Shown in pieces: positions 50,863 to 59,049 of a stretch of DNA of 64,000 bases. The position numbers and the translations under genes were made by a program. Numbering within the stretch: the stretch's first letter is position 1; every line of letters starts with the position of its first letter. Source of the stretch: a virus; IMG/VR virus record IMGVR_UViG_3300042923_000281, positions 1 to 64,000 of that record; one strand, given 5' to 3'. The notes beneath the pieces are model-generated. The model was not told the origin of the DNA, ran no database searches, and saw nothing but the letters and a program-made list of their open reading frames with translations.

Positions 50863-51857
50863 TGGAACTGATCCCTGTAGTGAACATACTCAGGGAGAAG
50901 AAGGGTCGCCGTAAGGAGGCCCATCTGATCCTGTTCGAATGGTGCAACCTGCGGTGTTCCTTTTGCCATCAGGACCATGATTCCAAAGTGGGCTTCGATG
51001 CAGTTGACATGATCCGGAAAGCACAGACACTGATTGATTCGGTGGACAGTGAATCCGAGATCGTGATCAACATCACCGGCGGTGAACTGTTCATGGACGA
51101 TGTACCGGACTGGATGTTCGGCTACTACCTGACGATTGGCAAGATGCTGCTCGAGAACTTCCCTCATGCCAAACTGGTCTGGGGGACGAACTTGATCTTC
51201 AAGGACGTCTGGCGGGTAGCGCGGTTGATCCACATGCTGAGACCGTATGGCAAAGTCGTTCTGGCTACATCGTACGATCCGGCTGGCCGTTTCAATGAGA
51301 TGCAACGAGTCCGCTTCTTCGAGGTGCTTGAGGAAGTGGCTCCGTTGGTTGAAACTGTCAACGTGGTGATTACCAAGCAGAACATCGAATCGTTCCTTGC
51401 GGGGCGTGAAGGTCGTGAGGTGGCTTGGCTCTGTGAACAGTTCGACGTGTACTTCGACCACTACATCCCTAGCCAGATGTACGAGTACATTCAGCCGGAT
51501 GAAGAGCTCATCAGTGCGCTCTACCTGCACCTCAACAAGAAGTACCCCAACTCCTACCCGATCAAGGACTGGAAGGCTAACGTGATCAATGAGACCACGT
51601 GCCGCTCCACCAAGATCATCAACAAGGACGGCGTTGTCAGTACTTGTTGGTCTGAGGCGGGCAAGGGTGCGATCTTGGATGAGGCTGAAGGTCTGCGGGC
51701 TAAGGATGAAGCAGAGATTGCGTTCGTGGAACATTACGACTGCTTCTCCTGCGAGTACTACACCCGGTGTGGCTTGCGGTGCTTCCTCCATGACACTGTC
51801 TTGGGTGAGAAGTCCAAGGTGTGCAGCATCAAGACCATGTTCAAAGCAATTCTGTGA
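50862..51857 (+). CDS. Radical SAM/SPASM enzyme 2, 331 aa
   Basis: CNLRCSFC (Cys28, 32, 35) is the radical SAM cluster motif, and NITGGEL carries the SAM-binding GGE. The C-terminal SPASM region has TTCRS, STCWS, CFSCEYYTRC (CX2CX5C) and GLRC, then a final Cys in VCSIK. It starts at ATG 50862 with the stop of the preceding gene overlapping (TAATG). A hairpin (51877-51899) follows. It is probably a peptide-modifying enzyme acting within the cluster; the reaction cannot be read from sequence. Confidence 0.87.
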   Translation: MELIPVVNILREKKGRRKEAHLILFEWCNLRCSFCHQDHDSKVGFDAVDMIRKAQTLIDSVDSESEIVINITGGELFMDDVPDWMFGYYLTIGKMLLENFPHAKLVWGTNLIFKDVWRVARLIHMLRPYGKVVLATSYDPAGRFNEMQRVRFFEVLEEVAPLVETVNVVITKQNIESFLAGREGREVAWLCEQFDVYFDHYIPSQMYEYIQPDEELISALYLHLNKKYPNSYPIKDWKANVINETTCRSTKIINKDGVVSTCWSEAGKGAILDEAEGLRAKDEAEIAFVEHYDCFSCEYYTRCGLRCFLHDTVLGEKSKVCSIKTMFKAIL

Positions 51858-51876
51858 CACGACATACGGAGCATAG

Positions 51877-51899
51877 GGAGATGACATGGCGTCATCTCC
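51877..51899. terminator. Hairpin terminator inside cluster
   Basis: GGAGATGAC-ATGGC-GTCATCTCC, flanked by GCATAGG and ACTTATGC, after radical SAM enzyme 2. It divides the cluster into two transcription units and matches the other flank pattern hairpins. Confidence 0.7.
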
Positions 51900-51914
51900 A
51901 CTTATGCCGTTTTC

Positions 51915-51994
51915 TACACTTGGCCATACTAAACGTCCAGTGGTTATTTTTTTACATGAGGCATCTCTATGAATATATCTGGAGGGTAGCACCC
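51915..51994 (+). promoter_or_regulatory. Probable promoter region of second cluster unit
   Basis: Between the hairpin and the next start lies an AT-rich stretch (GGTTATTTTTTTACATGAGG) with no coding potential of its own. It is the only place in 46.9-59.8 kb where a new promoter would fit. No clear consensus box. Confidence 0.35.
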
Positions 51995-52207
51995 ATGACC
52001 GATTCCATCTTGCCAATACGTCGCCGTACGCCACTCGTGCCTCGTATCTCCCGTAAACTGGGCGATGATGCGTGGCTTCGTGAGAAGCTCAAAGAAGCGC
52101 AGTGTCCAGAAGCAGAGCAACGCCGACGTGACTACCTCGGTCAATGGACCGCCCAGCCTGCTGATAAGGAAACGCCCGATGGACCTGATCGTCAAGCCGA
52201 CCGTTAA
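51995..52207 (+). CDS. Short basic peptide gene, 70 aa
   Basis: Starts MTDSILPIRRRTPLVPRISR at an ATG nine bases after GGAGGG. It is rich in Arg and has one Cys (EAQCPEAEQ). The C-terminal half is charged and polar. It overlaps the start of radical SAM enzyme 3 by 29 bases, an arrangement common for small substrate or leader/partner proteins of peptide-modifying operons. It could also be a small regulator or spurious; the good ribosome-binding site and overlap favour a real gene. Confidence 0.6.
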   Translation: MTDSILPIRRRTPLVPRISRKLGDDAWLREKLKEAQCPEAEQRRRDYLGQWTAQPADKETPDGPDRQADR

Positions 52208-53267
52208 ATGTAACTTCAAGTGCACGTTCTGCTCGAGCACCCACCTCTCTGAAGATCCGAAAGAGATCGTAGAGCTGGAACAGATCGAGCGGTTCGTGCA
52301 ACGCTTCAATGTGAACACCATCATCGTCAACGGCGGTGATCCTCTGATGATGCCTCCTGAGTACTACTGGAGCCTCATCGAGATCCTAGACCGTAACGAC
52401 AGCGATGCGTCGATCAGCTTCACGTCCAACCTGTGGCCGTTCTACGTCAAGCCAGAGAAGTGGGAAGAACTGTTCAAGCATGAGCGCATGGGTGTCACGA
52501 CCTCCTTTCAGTACGGCGACAAGCGTCTGAAGGGCGATGGCAGTGTCTTTACCCAAGAAGACTTCCAGAAGGTCTCAGACCTCTTCCTGGAGCGCATTGG
52601 GTATCGTCCAGAGTTCATTGCGGTCATTGATCGGGACAACGAGCACACCGTGCTGGATACCGTGCGCCTAGCTAAGGAGATGGGCGTGGTGGCTAAGGTC
52701 AACTACGTCATGGGTTCAGGTCCTGAAGTGGTCCGGGGTGGCATCACCATCGGTGGACAGAACCAGTTCTTCACGCAGGCGGACATGTACGGTCACTACA
52801 TCGAGATCTACGACGCGGGTCTCATGGAGTGGGAAAGCAACACCAAGCAGATGGCCAAGCGACTTCAGCACAAGCACACCACGTGTCCACTGGCCCGTAA
52901 CTGTGATGAAGGTATCCGCACTCTGCAACCGGGTGGTGGGTACTTTTCCTGCGGTGCCTTTGCTGATGACGGCGCGTACCCGATTGACTTCGAGAAGGAG
53001 ATGACGACTGACGTGATAGCGTTGCCTCTGCGTTACGAAGCCGATCTGGATTCCATGAAGGAGTCGTGCTACACCTGCCCTATGTTTTCCATCTGCAATG
53101 GCTGCCGTAAGACCGTGGCTGACACCAAGCGGTTTGGGCTGGTTGAACACCACTGTCGCAAGATGAAAAGCCAAGCTGCCAAGATCATCGAAATCAATGG
53201 CATGTCCGCTCACCTAGAGCCGACGCCGTATGAAGACGAATCACTTCCTTTGATTGCGCGAGGTTAA
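52179..53267 (+). CDS. Radical SAM/SPASM enzyme 3, 362 aa
   Basis: CNFKCTFC (Cys11, 15, 18) starts the domain, and VNGGDPLMMP is the GGE-type motif with Asp in place of Glu. SPASM cysteines: TTCPLARNC, YFSCGAF, CYTCPMFSIC (CX2CX5C), NGC and HHC. Start ATG 52179 follows AAGGA and removes 38 in-frame upstream codons that overlap the 70-residue gene. Likely peptide-modifying. It is followed by a 71-residue gene one base later. Confidence 0.87.
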   Translation: MDLIVKPTVKCNFKCTFCSSTHLSEDPKEIVELEQIERFVQRFNVNTIIVNGGDPLMMPPEYYWSLIEILDRNDSDASISFTSNLWPFYVKPEKWEELFKHERMGVTTSFQYGDKRLKGDGSVFTQEDFQKVSDLFLERIGYRPEFIAVIDRDNEHTVLDTVRLAKEMGVVAKVNYVMGSGPEVVRGGITIGGQNQFFTQADMYGHYIEIYDAGLMEWESNTKQMAKRLQHKHTTCPLARNCDEGIRTLQPGGGYFSCGAFADDGAYPIDFEKEMTTDVIALPLRYEADLDSMKESCYTCPMFSICNGCRKTVADTKRFGLVEHHCRKMKSQAAKIIEINGMSAHLEPTPYEDESLPLIARG

Positions 53268-53268
53268 C

Positions 53269-53484
53269 ATGTCCGTCCCTATCCTGGATCAAATGGCGTT
53301 CTTCCCACCCGGTCATGAACTCAAGCTTCAGATCCCTGAGGTCTTGAAGAAGATCGTGCTCAAGCGCTGTGTCGAAAGCGTTGACGACTTCCTCGACGTC
53401 GTGAGCGATTCCCGGGGTATTAAACTGAGCCCTTACCAGCGAGATTTCTACAAATGCCTAAGTCAAGAATCAACGTCTCGCTGA
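53269..53484 (+). CDS. Short protein of modification cluster, 71 aa
   Basis: Starts MSVPILDQMAFFPPGHEL after GCGAGG. A mostly helical small protein with two Cys (KRCVES, YKCLSQ). It overlaps radical SAM enzyme 4 by 31 bases and starts one base after enzyme 3, so it is embedded between them. It could be a recognition-element or substrate protein; I see no clear RRE (PqqD-like) signature. Function unknown. Confidence 0.65.
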   Translation: MSVPILDQMAFFPPGHELKLQIPEVLKKIVLKRCVESVDDFLDVVSDSRGIKLSPYQRDFYKCLSQESTSR

Positions 53485-54386
53485 ACCCGTGGTACTACTG
53501 CAACTTTCGGTGTGACTTCTGTTACCTCACTGAGCAGCAGTTAAGCGACAAGCGATTCATTCCGCTGGACGTCTTTGAACAACGCATTGATGAACTGCTG
53601 GAGCACTTTGAGATTGGCCACATCGACATCTACGGTGGGGAAGTCTTCCTGTTGCCTCAGCAGTACTTGATGGACATCAAAGACATTCTGCACATGCGAG
53701 GGATTGATGACATCGTCGTCGTGACCAACCTGTCGCACGTACCGGACATCGTCCACGACCCGGCATTTGACATCTCGGTGTCGTATGACTTCGGGGCGCG
53801 TGAGAAGCACGATCAGGTGTTGCAGAACATCTTCCAGCTCAGCAACAAGTTCAACATCCTGACGTTGGCAGGCCGTACGTTCTTGGATCTGGTGACTCCT
53901 GACGAGTACGTACAGACCATGAACGGGTTCCCACATCTGAAAGGCTGTGAGATCAAACCGTACAGTGCCAACCAAGCCAACGATCAGGACATCTCGTTCA
54001 AGGAGTTTGAGGAGTTCGTCTGGGCAGTCATCACCCACCCAGAGCGTAAGTTCTATTTCGAGAACGAGACTCAGGTCAAGGAAGCCGTAGAAGGCAGTCG
54101 TAATGCTTTCTCTGATGACCACATCTACATCACTCCGACTGGCGATTTCGCTGTACTGGAGTTTGACAAGGATGATCGTGAGTTCTTCCTGACCGTTGAT
54201 GGGGTTGAAGGTTACCTCAACTGGTGCGGACAAGAGTATGAGCGAGTAGCGGACAATCCGTTCTGTGCATCGTGTACGTTCCACGGCGGGTGTCTGTCTG
54301 AGCACTTGCGGGAAGTCACAACCCTTGAGAACTCCTGCAATGGGTTCAAGGGTCTCTTGTTAAAGTGGGTGGAGCATGGATCTTGA
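53454..54386 (+). CDS. Radical SAM enzyme 4, 310 aa
   Basis: CNFRCDFC (Cys16, 20, 23) and IYGGEVFLL (GGE) mark the radical SAM core. The C-terminus has a reduced cysteine set: CASCTFHGGC (CX2CX5C) and a final NSCNG. It is shorter than a full SPASM protein, so it may hold only one auxiliary cluster. It starts inside the 71-residue gene and overlaps enzyme 5 by 11 bases. Confidence 0.85.
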   Translation: MPKSRINVSLNPWYYCNFRCDFCYLTEQQLSDKRFIPLDVFEQRIDELLEHFEIGHIDIYGGEVFLLPQQYLMDIKDILHMRGIDDIVVVTNLSHVPDIVHDPAFDISVSYDFGAREKHDQVLQNIFQLSNKFNILTLAGRTFLDLVTPDEYVQTMNGFPHLKGCEIKPYSANQANDQDISFKEFEEFVWAVITHPERKFYFENETQVKEAVEGSRNAFSDDHIYITPTGDFAVLEFDKDDREFFLTVDGVEGYLNWCGQEYERVADNPFCASCTFHGGCLSEHLREVTTLENSCNGFKGLLLKWVEHGS

Positions 54387-55413
54387 ATTTGTAGAGCACC
54401 GGCAGCGGTTGGAAATCACCCTCGACATCTTTCGGGGGTGCCAACACCATTGTTCAGGGTGCATGATCGATAAGCAGTTGGGTGGGGACGTTGATGACAT
54501 TCCTCAACTGGCTGCTATGATCAAGGAAATGATGGAGGCTGGGTACGTGGCCTTTGACATGGGGATCGGTCCTACCGACTACATGTCCTCGGACAACACC
54601 AGCGACGTCATGAGTCATCCTGTCTTCCAAGAGATGGCGCAATGGTTCCATCAAGTGACGTTCAACGCAGCGTTCCTTGAGAAGGACATGGACAAGTACA
54701 AGGTGATGTGTGAGGAGATCGATGCCTCCATCCCCGGTAAGGCTGTCCGCTTCCTGATGCCGGCTGCTCCGCACTTCTTCAAGAGCGACAAGTTCGGCAA
54801 CATGATCACCGAGAAGCTTGAGTTCGTCAAAGAGCACCTGAAGGTCGCTTACTTGAACGAAGCGGGCTTTGTGGTCAACTGCACACACGAGACTGTGGGT
54901 GAGGATTTCGATGACTTGATGAAGAATGGGTTCGCTGTGGATTTCCCAGTGGACAAGGACGACATCTTGAACATCCCGTATGGTCGTCTCAAGGTCAAAG
55001 ACCTGATGACTGCTCAGCGGATCACCCGCATGTCTCACCGGATCACGCAGTTCTACTCAGGCCTCAATGGGACTGATGAGCGTCGTCGTAATCCTGACCT
55101 CTGTTACCACACCGGAACGATGGTCAATCTGCTGTACACCGGCGGTAAGCTGTATTGGGTGCCTTTTCTTAAAGACGACTGTCCGTTCCTTGAGGACGAG
55201 TTCGTCGTTCCTCGCCCCTGGTCTATGGATAACCTTCTGAACACCCGTCAGAAGGCCATGGAGCGCGCTATGGAGTATCTTAAAGACACTCCGTGCATGA
55301 GTTGCGTCTACATGAGTAGTTGTAGCGAAAAGGGGATCATCAATATCATGGAACGGATGCAGATCCGTGAATGCCTCGTGGGGTTGCAGTATGTCGACAA
55401 TGATTCAGAGTAG
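54376..55413 (+). CDS. Radical SAM enzyme 5 (paralogue of 6), 345 aa
   Basis: CQHHCSGC (Cys22, 26, 29) is the cluster motif, with two histidines in the CX3C loop. Instead of a clear GGE it has MGIGPTDYM at that place. The C-terminal region has TPCMSCVYMSSC (CX2CX5C). DEFVVPRPW and similar segments are shared with enzyme 6, so the two are tandem paralogues. Overlap with the next gene is 23 bases. Atypical SAM-binding motif; activity is inferred. Confidence 0.8.
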   Translation: MDLEFVEHRQRLEITLDIFRGCQHHCSGCMIDKQLGGDVDDIPQLAAMIKEMMEAGYVAFDMGIGPTDYMSSDNTSDVMSHPVFQEMAQWFHQVTFNAAFLEKDMDKYKVMCEEIDASIPGKAVRFLMPAAPHFFKSDKFGNMITEKLEFVKEHLKVAYLNEAGFVVNCTHETVGEDFDDLMKNGFAVDFPVDKDDILNIPYGRLKVKDLMTAQRITRMSHRITQFYSGLNGTDERRRNPDLCYHTGTMVNLLYTGGKLYWVPFLKDDCPFLEDEFVVPRPWSMDNLLNTRQKAMERAMEYLKDTPCMSCVYMSSCSEKGIINIMERMQIRECLVGLQYVDNDSE

Positions 55414-56416
55414 AGCGTTCAACCTGACGCTTGAGATTCTACAAGGCTGTAAGTTCCAATGCGTCGGCTGTATGGTGGACAAGGACTTCGATCCCGGTCC
55501 CTTCAATAAAGACCGGCGTGAGCTGCTGGACATGGTCGATGACATGAAGGCTGCGGGCTATCGCCTGCGTGAATTCACCATCGGGCCTGTAGATGTGATC
55601 GCCTCCAAGGCCGGGGTGGACATCCTTGACCACCCGTTGATCTTCCAGTTGGCTCAGCGTTACGATTCGATGGTGTTGCCGCTGGCTCTGTTGACGGACG
55701 ACGGACTGGAGGAGCTGTGTGAGAAGGTCAACTTCCTGATGAAAGGGAAGTCCTTCACGATTGCCACCCCGTTCCCACTCAAGAGCACGTACAACCCCAA
55801 GCACCAAGAGCTGATCAACCGTCGTGTGCAGTACGTCATTGACCACCTGCCTGATGTGAAGTTCGAACTGCTCTACCTGACCGTGAACATGACCGGTGAC
55901 TCCATTGACCAGTTCAGTGTCGAGACCAATCAGGCCATTCATGAGTTGGACTTCGGGGTGAAACGGCTGGTGGAGTACGTGTTCCCTCATGTACGCAAAG
56001 GGTTCGATGACCTGATGAACCGTTCTGCCTTCCTGAGGGCTTTTGGGAAGTTCTGTGACGTGATTCACGCATGTAAGGACACAGAGTTCACCCGGTACCT
56101 GATCAAGCCTCTGGCGGACTCTCTGGAGGCCACGTATCGTTCGGGCAAGTTGTACTACACACCGACCTTGATCGAGAAGTTCCCGATCTTCCATCATGAC
56201 TTTGTCGTGCCGAAGCCATGGTGCAACGCAACCATCGAGCAGTTCGAGGAAGATCAGTACATGGAGCAGTTGGTCAACAACAGCAACAACCAACCGTGCA
56301 GCGATTGCATGCACTTGGACCGTTGTGCTCGCGGTGATGTTCAAGCCATCATGGCACACCTGTGCAGCACTGACTGCCTCGTCGACATGAAAAACCGTTG
56401 GGATGTGCCTGTATGA
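55391..56416 (+). CDS. Radical SAM enzyme 6 (paralogue of 5), 341 aa
   Basis: The start is ATG 55391 (MSTMIQSRAF), preceded by GTGGGG. CKFQCVGC (Cys20, 24, 27) opens the domain, and FTIGPVDVI stands at the place of the GGE motif. HDFVVPKPW matches DEFVVPRPW of enzyme 5, and CSDCMHLDRC (CX2CX5C) sits near the C-terminus. Tandem duplication followed by divergence is the simplest origin. It overlaps the next oxygenase-like gene by 4 bases (ATGA). Confidence 0.8.
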   Translation: MSTMIQSRAFNLTLEILQGCKFQCVGCMVDKDFDPGPFNKDRRELLDMVDDMKAAGYRLREFTIGPVDVIASKAGVDILDHPLIFQLAQRYDSMVLPLALLTDDGLEELCEKVNFLMKGKSFTIATPFPLKSTYNPKHQELINRRVQYVIDHLPDVKFELLYLTVNMTGDSIDQFSVETNQAIHELDFGVKRLVEYVFPHVRKGFDDLMNRSAFLRAFGKFCDVIHACKDTEFTRYLIKPLADSLEATYRSGKLYYTPTLIEKFPIFHHDFVVPKPWCNATIEQFEEDQYMEQLVNNSNNQPCSDCMHLDRCARGDVQAIMAHLCSTDCLVDMKNRWDVPV

Positions 56417-56859
56417 TCAATGATAAATGGTGGGTCGATAAACGTTACAAGGTGGAGATCCCTGAGTGGCTTTTGGAACAGGCGTTCTGTGAAGTCAACA
56501 AGGAGTACATCGAAACTGAAACAGTTGTTGACTGGGCGCTGGAGAACATCCTGCCATTTGCTCAGAAGATGATGAGCACCCAAGACATCACAATCTGTGC
56601 CAACCATTTCCACATGGGAACGGCTGGCCTTACCCCTCATGACCACTTGCCTCATGCGTTCACGTCGATCCTGTATCTGACAGACGCTGAAGGTGAGCTG
56701 GTCATCCATCTACCGGACGGAAAGTTCATGCACGTCACACCAGAAGCAGGGTTGCTGGTTACGTTCCCTGCCCACCTGGTGCATCACGTCGAACAGTCCC
56801 CTTTTGACGAGCTTCGTGTCTCGTTGGCGAGCAACTATGAATTCACAACACCCGTATAA
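56413..56859 (+). CDS. 2-oxoglutarate/Fe(II)-oxygenase-like protein, 148 aa
   Basis: TPHDHLPH (76-81) followed by FTSILYLTD, then FPAHLVHHVE (His121-His125) and LRVSLASNYEF give the metal and 2-oxoglutarate-Arg (R135) pattern of small prolyl-hydroxylase-like folds (the H-x-H/D ... H ... R order). Start ATG 56413 is inside the preceding stop (ATGA). It overlaps the next gene by 23 bases. It could hydroxylate a residue in the cluster's substrate; substrate unknown. Confidence 0.7.
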   Translation: MINDKWWVDKRYKVEIPEWLLEQAFCEVNKEYIETETVVDWALENILPFAQKMMSTQDITICANHFHMGTAGLTPHDHLPHAFTSILYLTDAEGELVIHLPDGKFMHVTPEAGLLVTFPAHLVHHVEQSPFDELRVSLASNYEFTTPV

Positions 56860-57271
56860 AGACTATCAGCGCCTCTACAACGAGATGGTGACTGATCACC
56901 CCGACGCATTTGCCAACATGGAGATCGTCGAATCCGAAGAGCTGGTGGACAACGCGTTGCATTACTTCCGTGAAGCGACGTTCCCGTTGTACTACCCGGC
57001 CAAGTCGTACTCGGTCGCGATCATCTACGCGTTCAAGCTGTTTGAACTCTACGGGATCGGGATCTACGACGCCTTGCGTGACGAAGACCTGTTCTTGGGT
57101 CAAGACCCTTTCTTCGTGCCGTACGACGAAGACCCAGACACCTACGACGCTATCCTGATTGGGTTGCAACAGATCCCGAACTGGATCGAGTCGGGCTGGG
57201 CACCGCAGACCGTCAAGTACTTCATGCTCGAGTGCACGGAGGAAGGGGTTCAATCCGTCCTTGGAGGTTAA
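56837..57271 (+). CDS. Unknown protein of modification cluster, 144 aa
   Basis: Starts MNSQHPYKDYQRLYNE, acidic and aromatic-rich, with helical middle and no known motif. It overlaps the preceding oxygenase gene by 23 bases and lies one base before the next one, so it is almost certainly expressed with them. Its compact, acidic nature would suit a binding partner or small substrate-recognition protein. Confidence 0.7.
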   Translation: MNSQHPYKDYQRLYNEMVTDHPDAFANMEIVESEELVDNALHYFREATFPLYYPAKSYSVAIIYAFKLFELYGIGIYDALRDEDLFLGQDPFFVPYDEDPDTYDAILIGLQQIPNWIESGWAPQTVKYFMLECTEEGVQSVLGG

Positions 57272-57272
57272 C

Positions 57273-57830
57273 GTGGAAATCATCCAGCCCTGGAAAACCG
57301 AAATCGCTCGCATCAACGTCAGGGATCAGTTCGACATGGAGGCCTTTTCCAACGAGGTCTTCATGATGTACTCCATGACGCAAGGGGAAGCCAACTCGCA
57401 GGAGAAGATCAACGCTGAGAACTTCCCTGTCACGATGGACATGCGGGACAACCTCATCACCCCTCTGATTCAGAAGTTTGCCAAGCGCTGCTTCGACACG
57501 ACCTTGGACGACTTCTACGTCGAGACCAATGGCAAGTGGATAGAACCGGGTGAAGGCCTGTTCCCGCACTACCATCCAGGCTCTGTGGTATCCGCGATCT
57601 GCTACCCGTGTGACTCGAACAATGGCATGACCATGTTTGACCCACGGGGCAATGCGTGTCGCGGATACCCAAAACCTATGCGACAAGCCCACTTTGGCAA
57701 TTTCACGATCTCGCCACGGGCAGGGGACATCTTCATCTTCCCCAGCTATATCCAACACAGTGTCCCTCATGTGACGGAGGACATCAGACTGTCCCTGCTA
57801 CATGAGTACTACGTCACTCGAAACTTATAG
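57273..57830 (+). CDS. 2-oxoglutarate/Fe(II) oxygenase-like protein A, 185 aa
   Basis: Starts at GTG 57273 after GGAGG (MEIIQPWKTEIARIN). HYHPGSVVSAICYP (His99, His101), MFDPRG, then FPSYIQHSV (His162) and IRLSLLHEYY (Arg172) follow the order of the phage/bacterial 2OG-Fe(II) oxygenase group with N-H-P-x-S and F-x-D-P-R motifs (TIGR02466-like). It is clearly paralogous to the next gene over its full length with the same residue numbering. Probably a tandem duplication. Confidence 0.75.
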   Translation: MEIIQPWKTEIARINVRDQFDMEAFSNEVFMMYSMTQGEANSQEKINAENFPVTMDMRDNLITPLIQKFAKRCFDTTLDDFYVETNGKWIEPGEGLFPHYHPGSVVSAICYPCDSNNGMTMFDPRGNACRGYPKPMRQAHFGNFTISPRAGDIFIFPSYIQHSVPHVTEDIRLSLLHEYYVTRNL

Positions 57831-57841
57831 AAGGCTCGATA

Positions 57842-58393
57842 ATGAACATCATCCAACCTTGGAAGATCGAGATCGCCCAAATCAACCTGCTGGATAAGGT
57901 TGATAACGACGAACTCGCCAACGAGATTCACATGCTTCATTGCTTGTGTCCTCGTAGCAGCCAAACACCTCTGGACGTGACGCCTGAGCAGTTCCCTGCA
58001 TTGGCTCACTTCCGTGATGAGATCCTGCGTCCGATTGCTGAAGAATACATCCGTCGCTGCTTCGGTGTTGATCCGAAAGAGATCACCATCGACACCTTTG
58101 GCAAGTCGTTCGAGAACGGTGAATCCCTGGGGTCTCACCTGCATGGCAACAGCTGCCTGACCAGTGTGTACTACCCGGAAGATTCGAAAGCCGGTATGTC
58201 ACTGGTCGATCCTCGCTTCAATGCCTCGCGTGGTTATCCGCGTGCTGTGCGTGACACTCACTTCGGTGAGCATTACGTAGCGCCGAAGGCTGGTGACCTG
58301 TGGCTGATGCCAAGTTACATCCAACACAGCGTTGAAGCCAACCCGGCTGACATGCGTCTGTCCCTCATCAACGACTTCCACTTCAAGGCGTAA
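57842..58393 (+). CDS. 2-oxoglutarate/Fe(II) oxygenase-like protein B, 183 aa
   Basis: IIQPWKIEIAQIN at the N-terminus, HLHGNSCLTSVYYP (His99, His101), LVDPRF, FNASRGYP, MPSYIQHSV (His162) and MRLSLINDFHF (Arg172) align one-to-one with oxygenase A. The Gly/Asn/Ser at the HP position differs (HGNS versus HPGS), so substrate choice may differ. Catalysis as a hydroxylase is inferred from the metal triad and Arg. Confidence 0.75.
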   Translation: MNIIQPWKIEIAQINLLDKVDNDELANEIHMLHCLCPRSSQTPLDVTPEQFPALAHFRDEILRPIAEEYIRRCFGVDPKEITIDTFGKSFENGESLGSHLHGNSCLTSVYYPEDSKAGMSLVDPRFNASRGYPRAVRDTHFGEHYVAPKAGDLWLMPSYIQHSVEANPADMRLSLINDFHFKA

Positions 58394-58395
58394 TC

Positions 58396-59049
58396 ATGGC
58401 TGACGAACAACCTCTTTACCTGGGTGCGGATCGTGGACACTTCCGTACCATGCGTTTGATCGACAACGCAGGTGTGGTACTGCGAGCCAACTGCCGGATC
58501 AAAGAAGCCACGGTCTTCAACTACCTGAGCGACCTTCAGTACGCCATCGTGGGTTACTCCATTGAATGGTGGCCTGAACAAGACCCTGCTCCGCACTTGG
58601 GTGGTGAAGCGCATCCGTACATCCCGCGCAATCGCCCGAACGTGACCAAGCTGTACTTCCGCATGAAGACCTCGGCCACCTCGAAGATGCTGCATCTGGA
58701 AGACGCGATCATCAACGACTTCCTGAACAGCAAAGTGCTGGCAGAGCCGATGACGTTGCAGTCCTTCTCTCAAGAAGCGGCTGAGCAGATCACCAGTTCC
58801 AGTAAATGGCGCGTGTTGCAGAAGTCCCAGTGGGATTACTCCAACGCCGTGCACATCACCAAGTACGAAGCGACCTCCAACGCTCCGTTGACGCTGGTGC
58901 AAGAAGGGCTGCGCTTTGACTGGCGTCTGACTGGTCGTGATGATCAGATGGAAGCGGCGCAGATGAGCAACTATCCCTTCGCCAAACTCCGGGACTGCTA
59001 CCCGGCCATGCAAACCTACCTTGAAGGGCTCCACAATGGCAGCAACTAA
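58396..59049 (+). CDS. Hypothetical phage protein, 217 aa
   Basis: A soluble protein (MADEQPLYLGADRGHFRT ...) with many aromatic residues and no recognised motif. It starts two bases after oxygenase B and overlaps the endolysin by 14 bases. It may be a lysis accessory or structural protein; the overlap with the endolysin suggests co-expression. Confidence 0.75.
   Translation: MADEQPLYLGADRGHFRTMRLIDNAGVVLRANCRIKEATVFNYLSDLQYAIVGYSIEWWPEQDPAPHLGGEAHPYIPRNRPNVTKLYFRMKTSATSKMLHLEDAIINDFLNSKVLAEPMTLQSFSQEAAEQITSSSKWRVLQKSQWDYSNAVHITKYEATSNAPLTLVQEGLRFDWRLTGRDDQMEAAQMSNYPFAKLRDCYPAMQTYLEGLHNGSN

Noticed and set aside
53269-53484. PqqD-like RiPP recognition element
   Set aside because: Length is near, but I cannot see the winged-helix sequence pattern, so it remains an unknown small protein.
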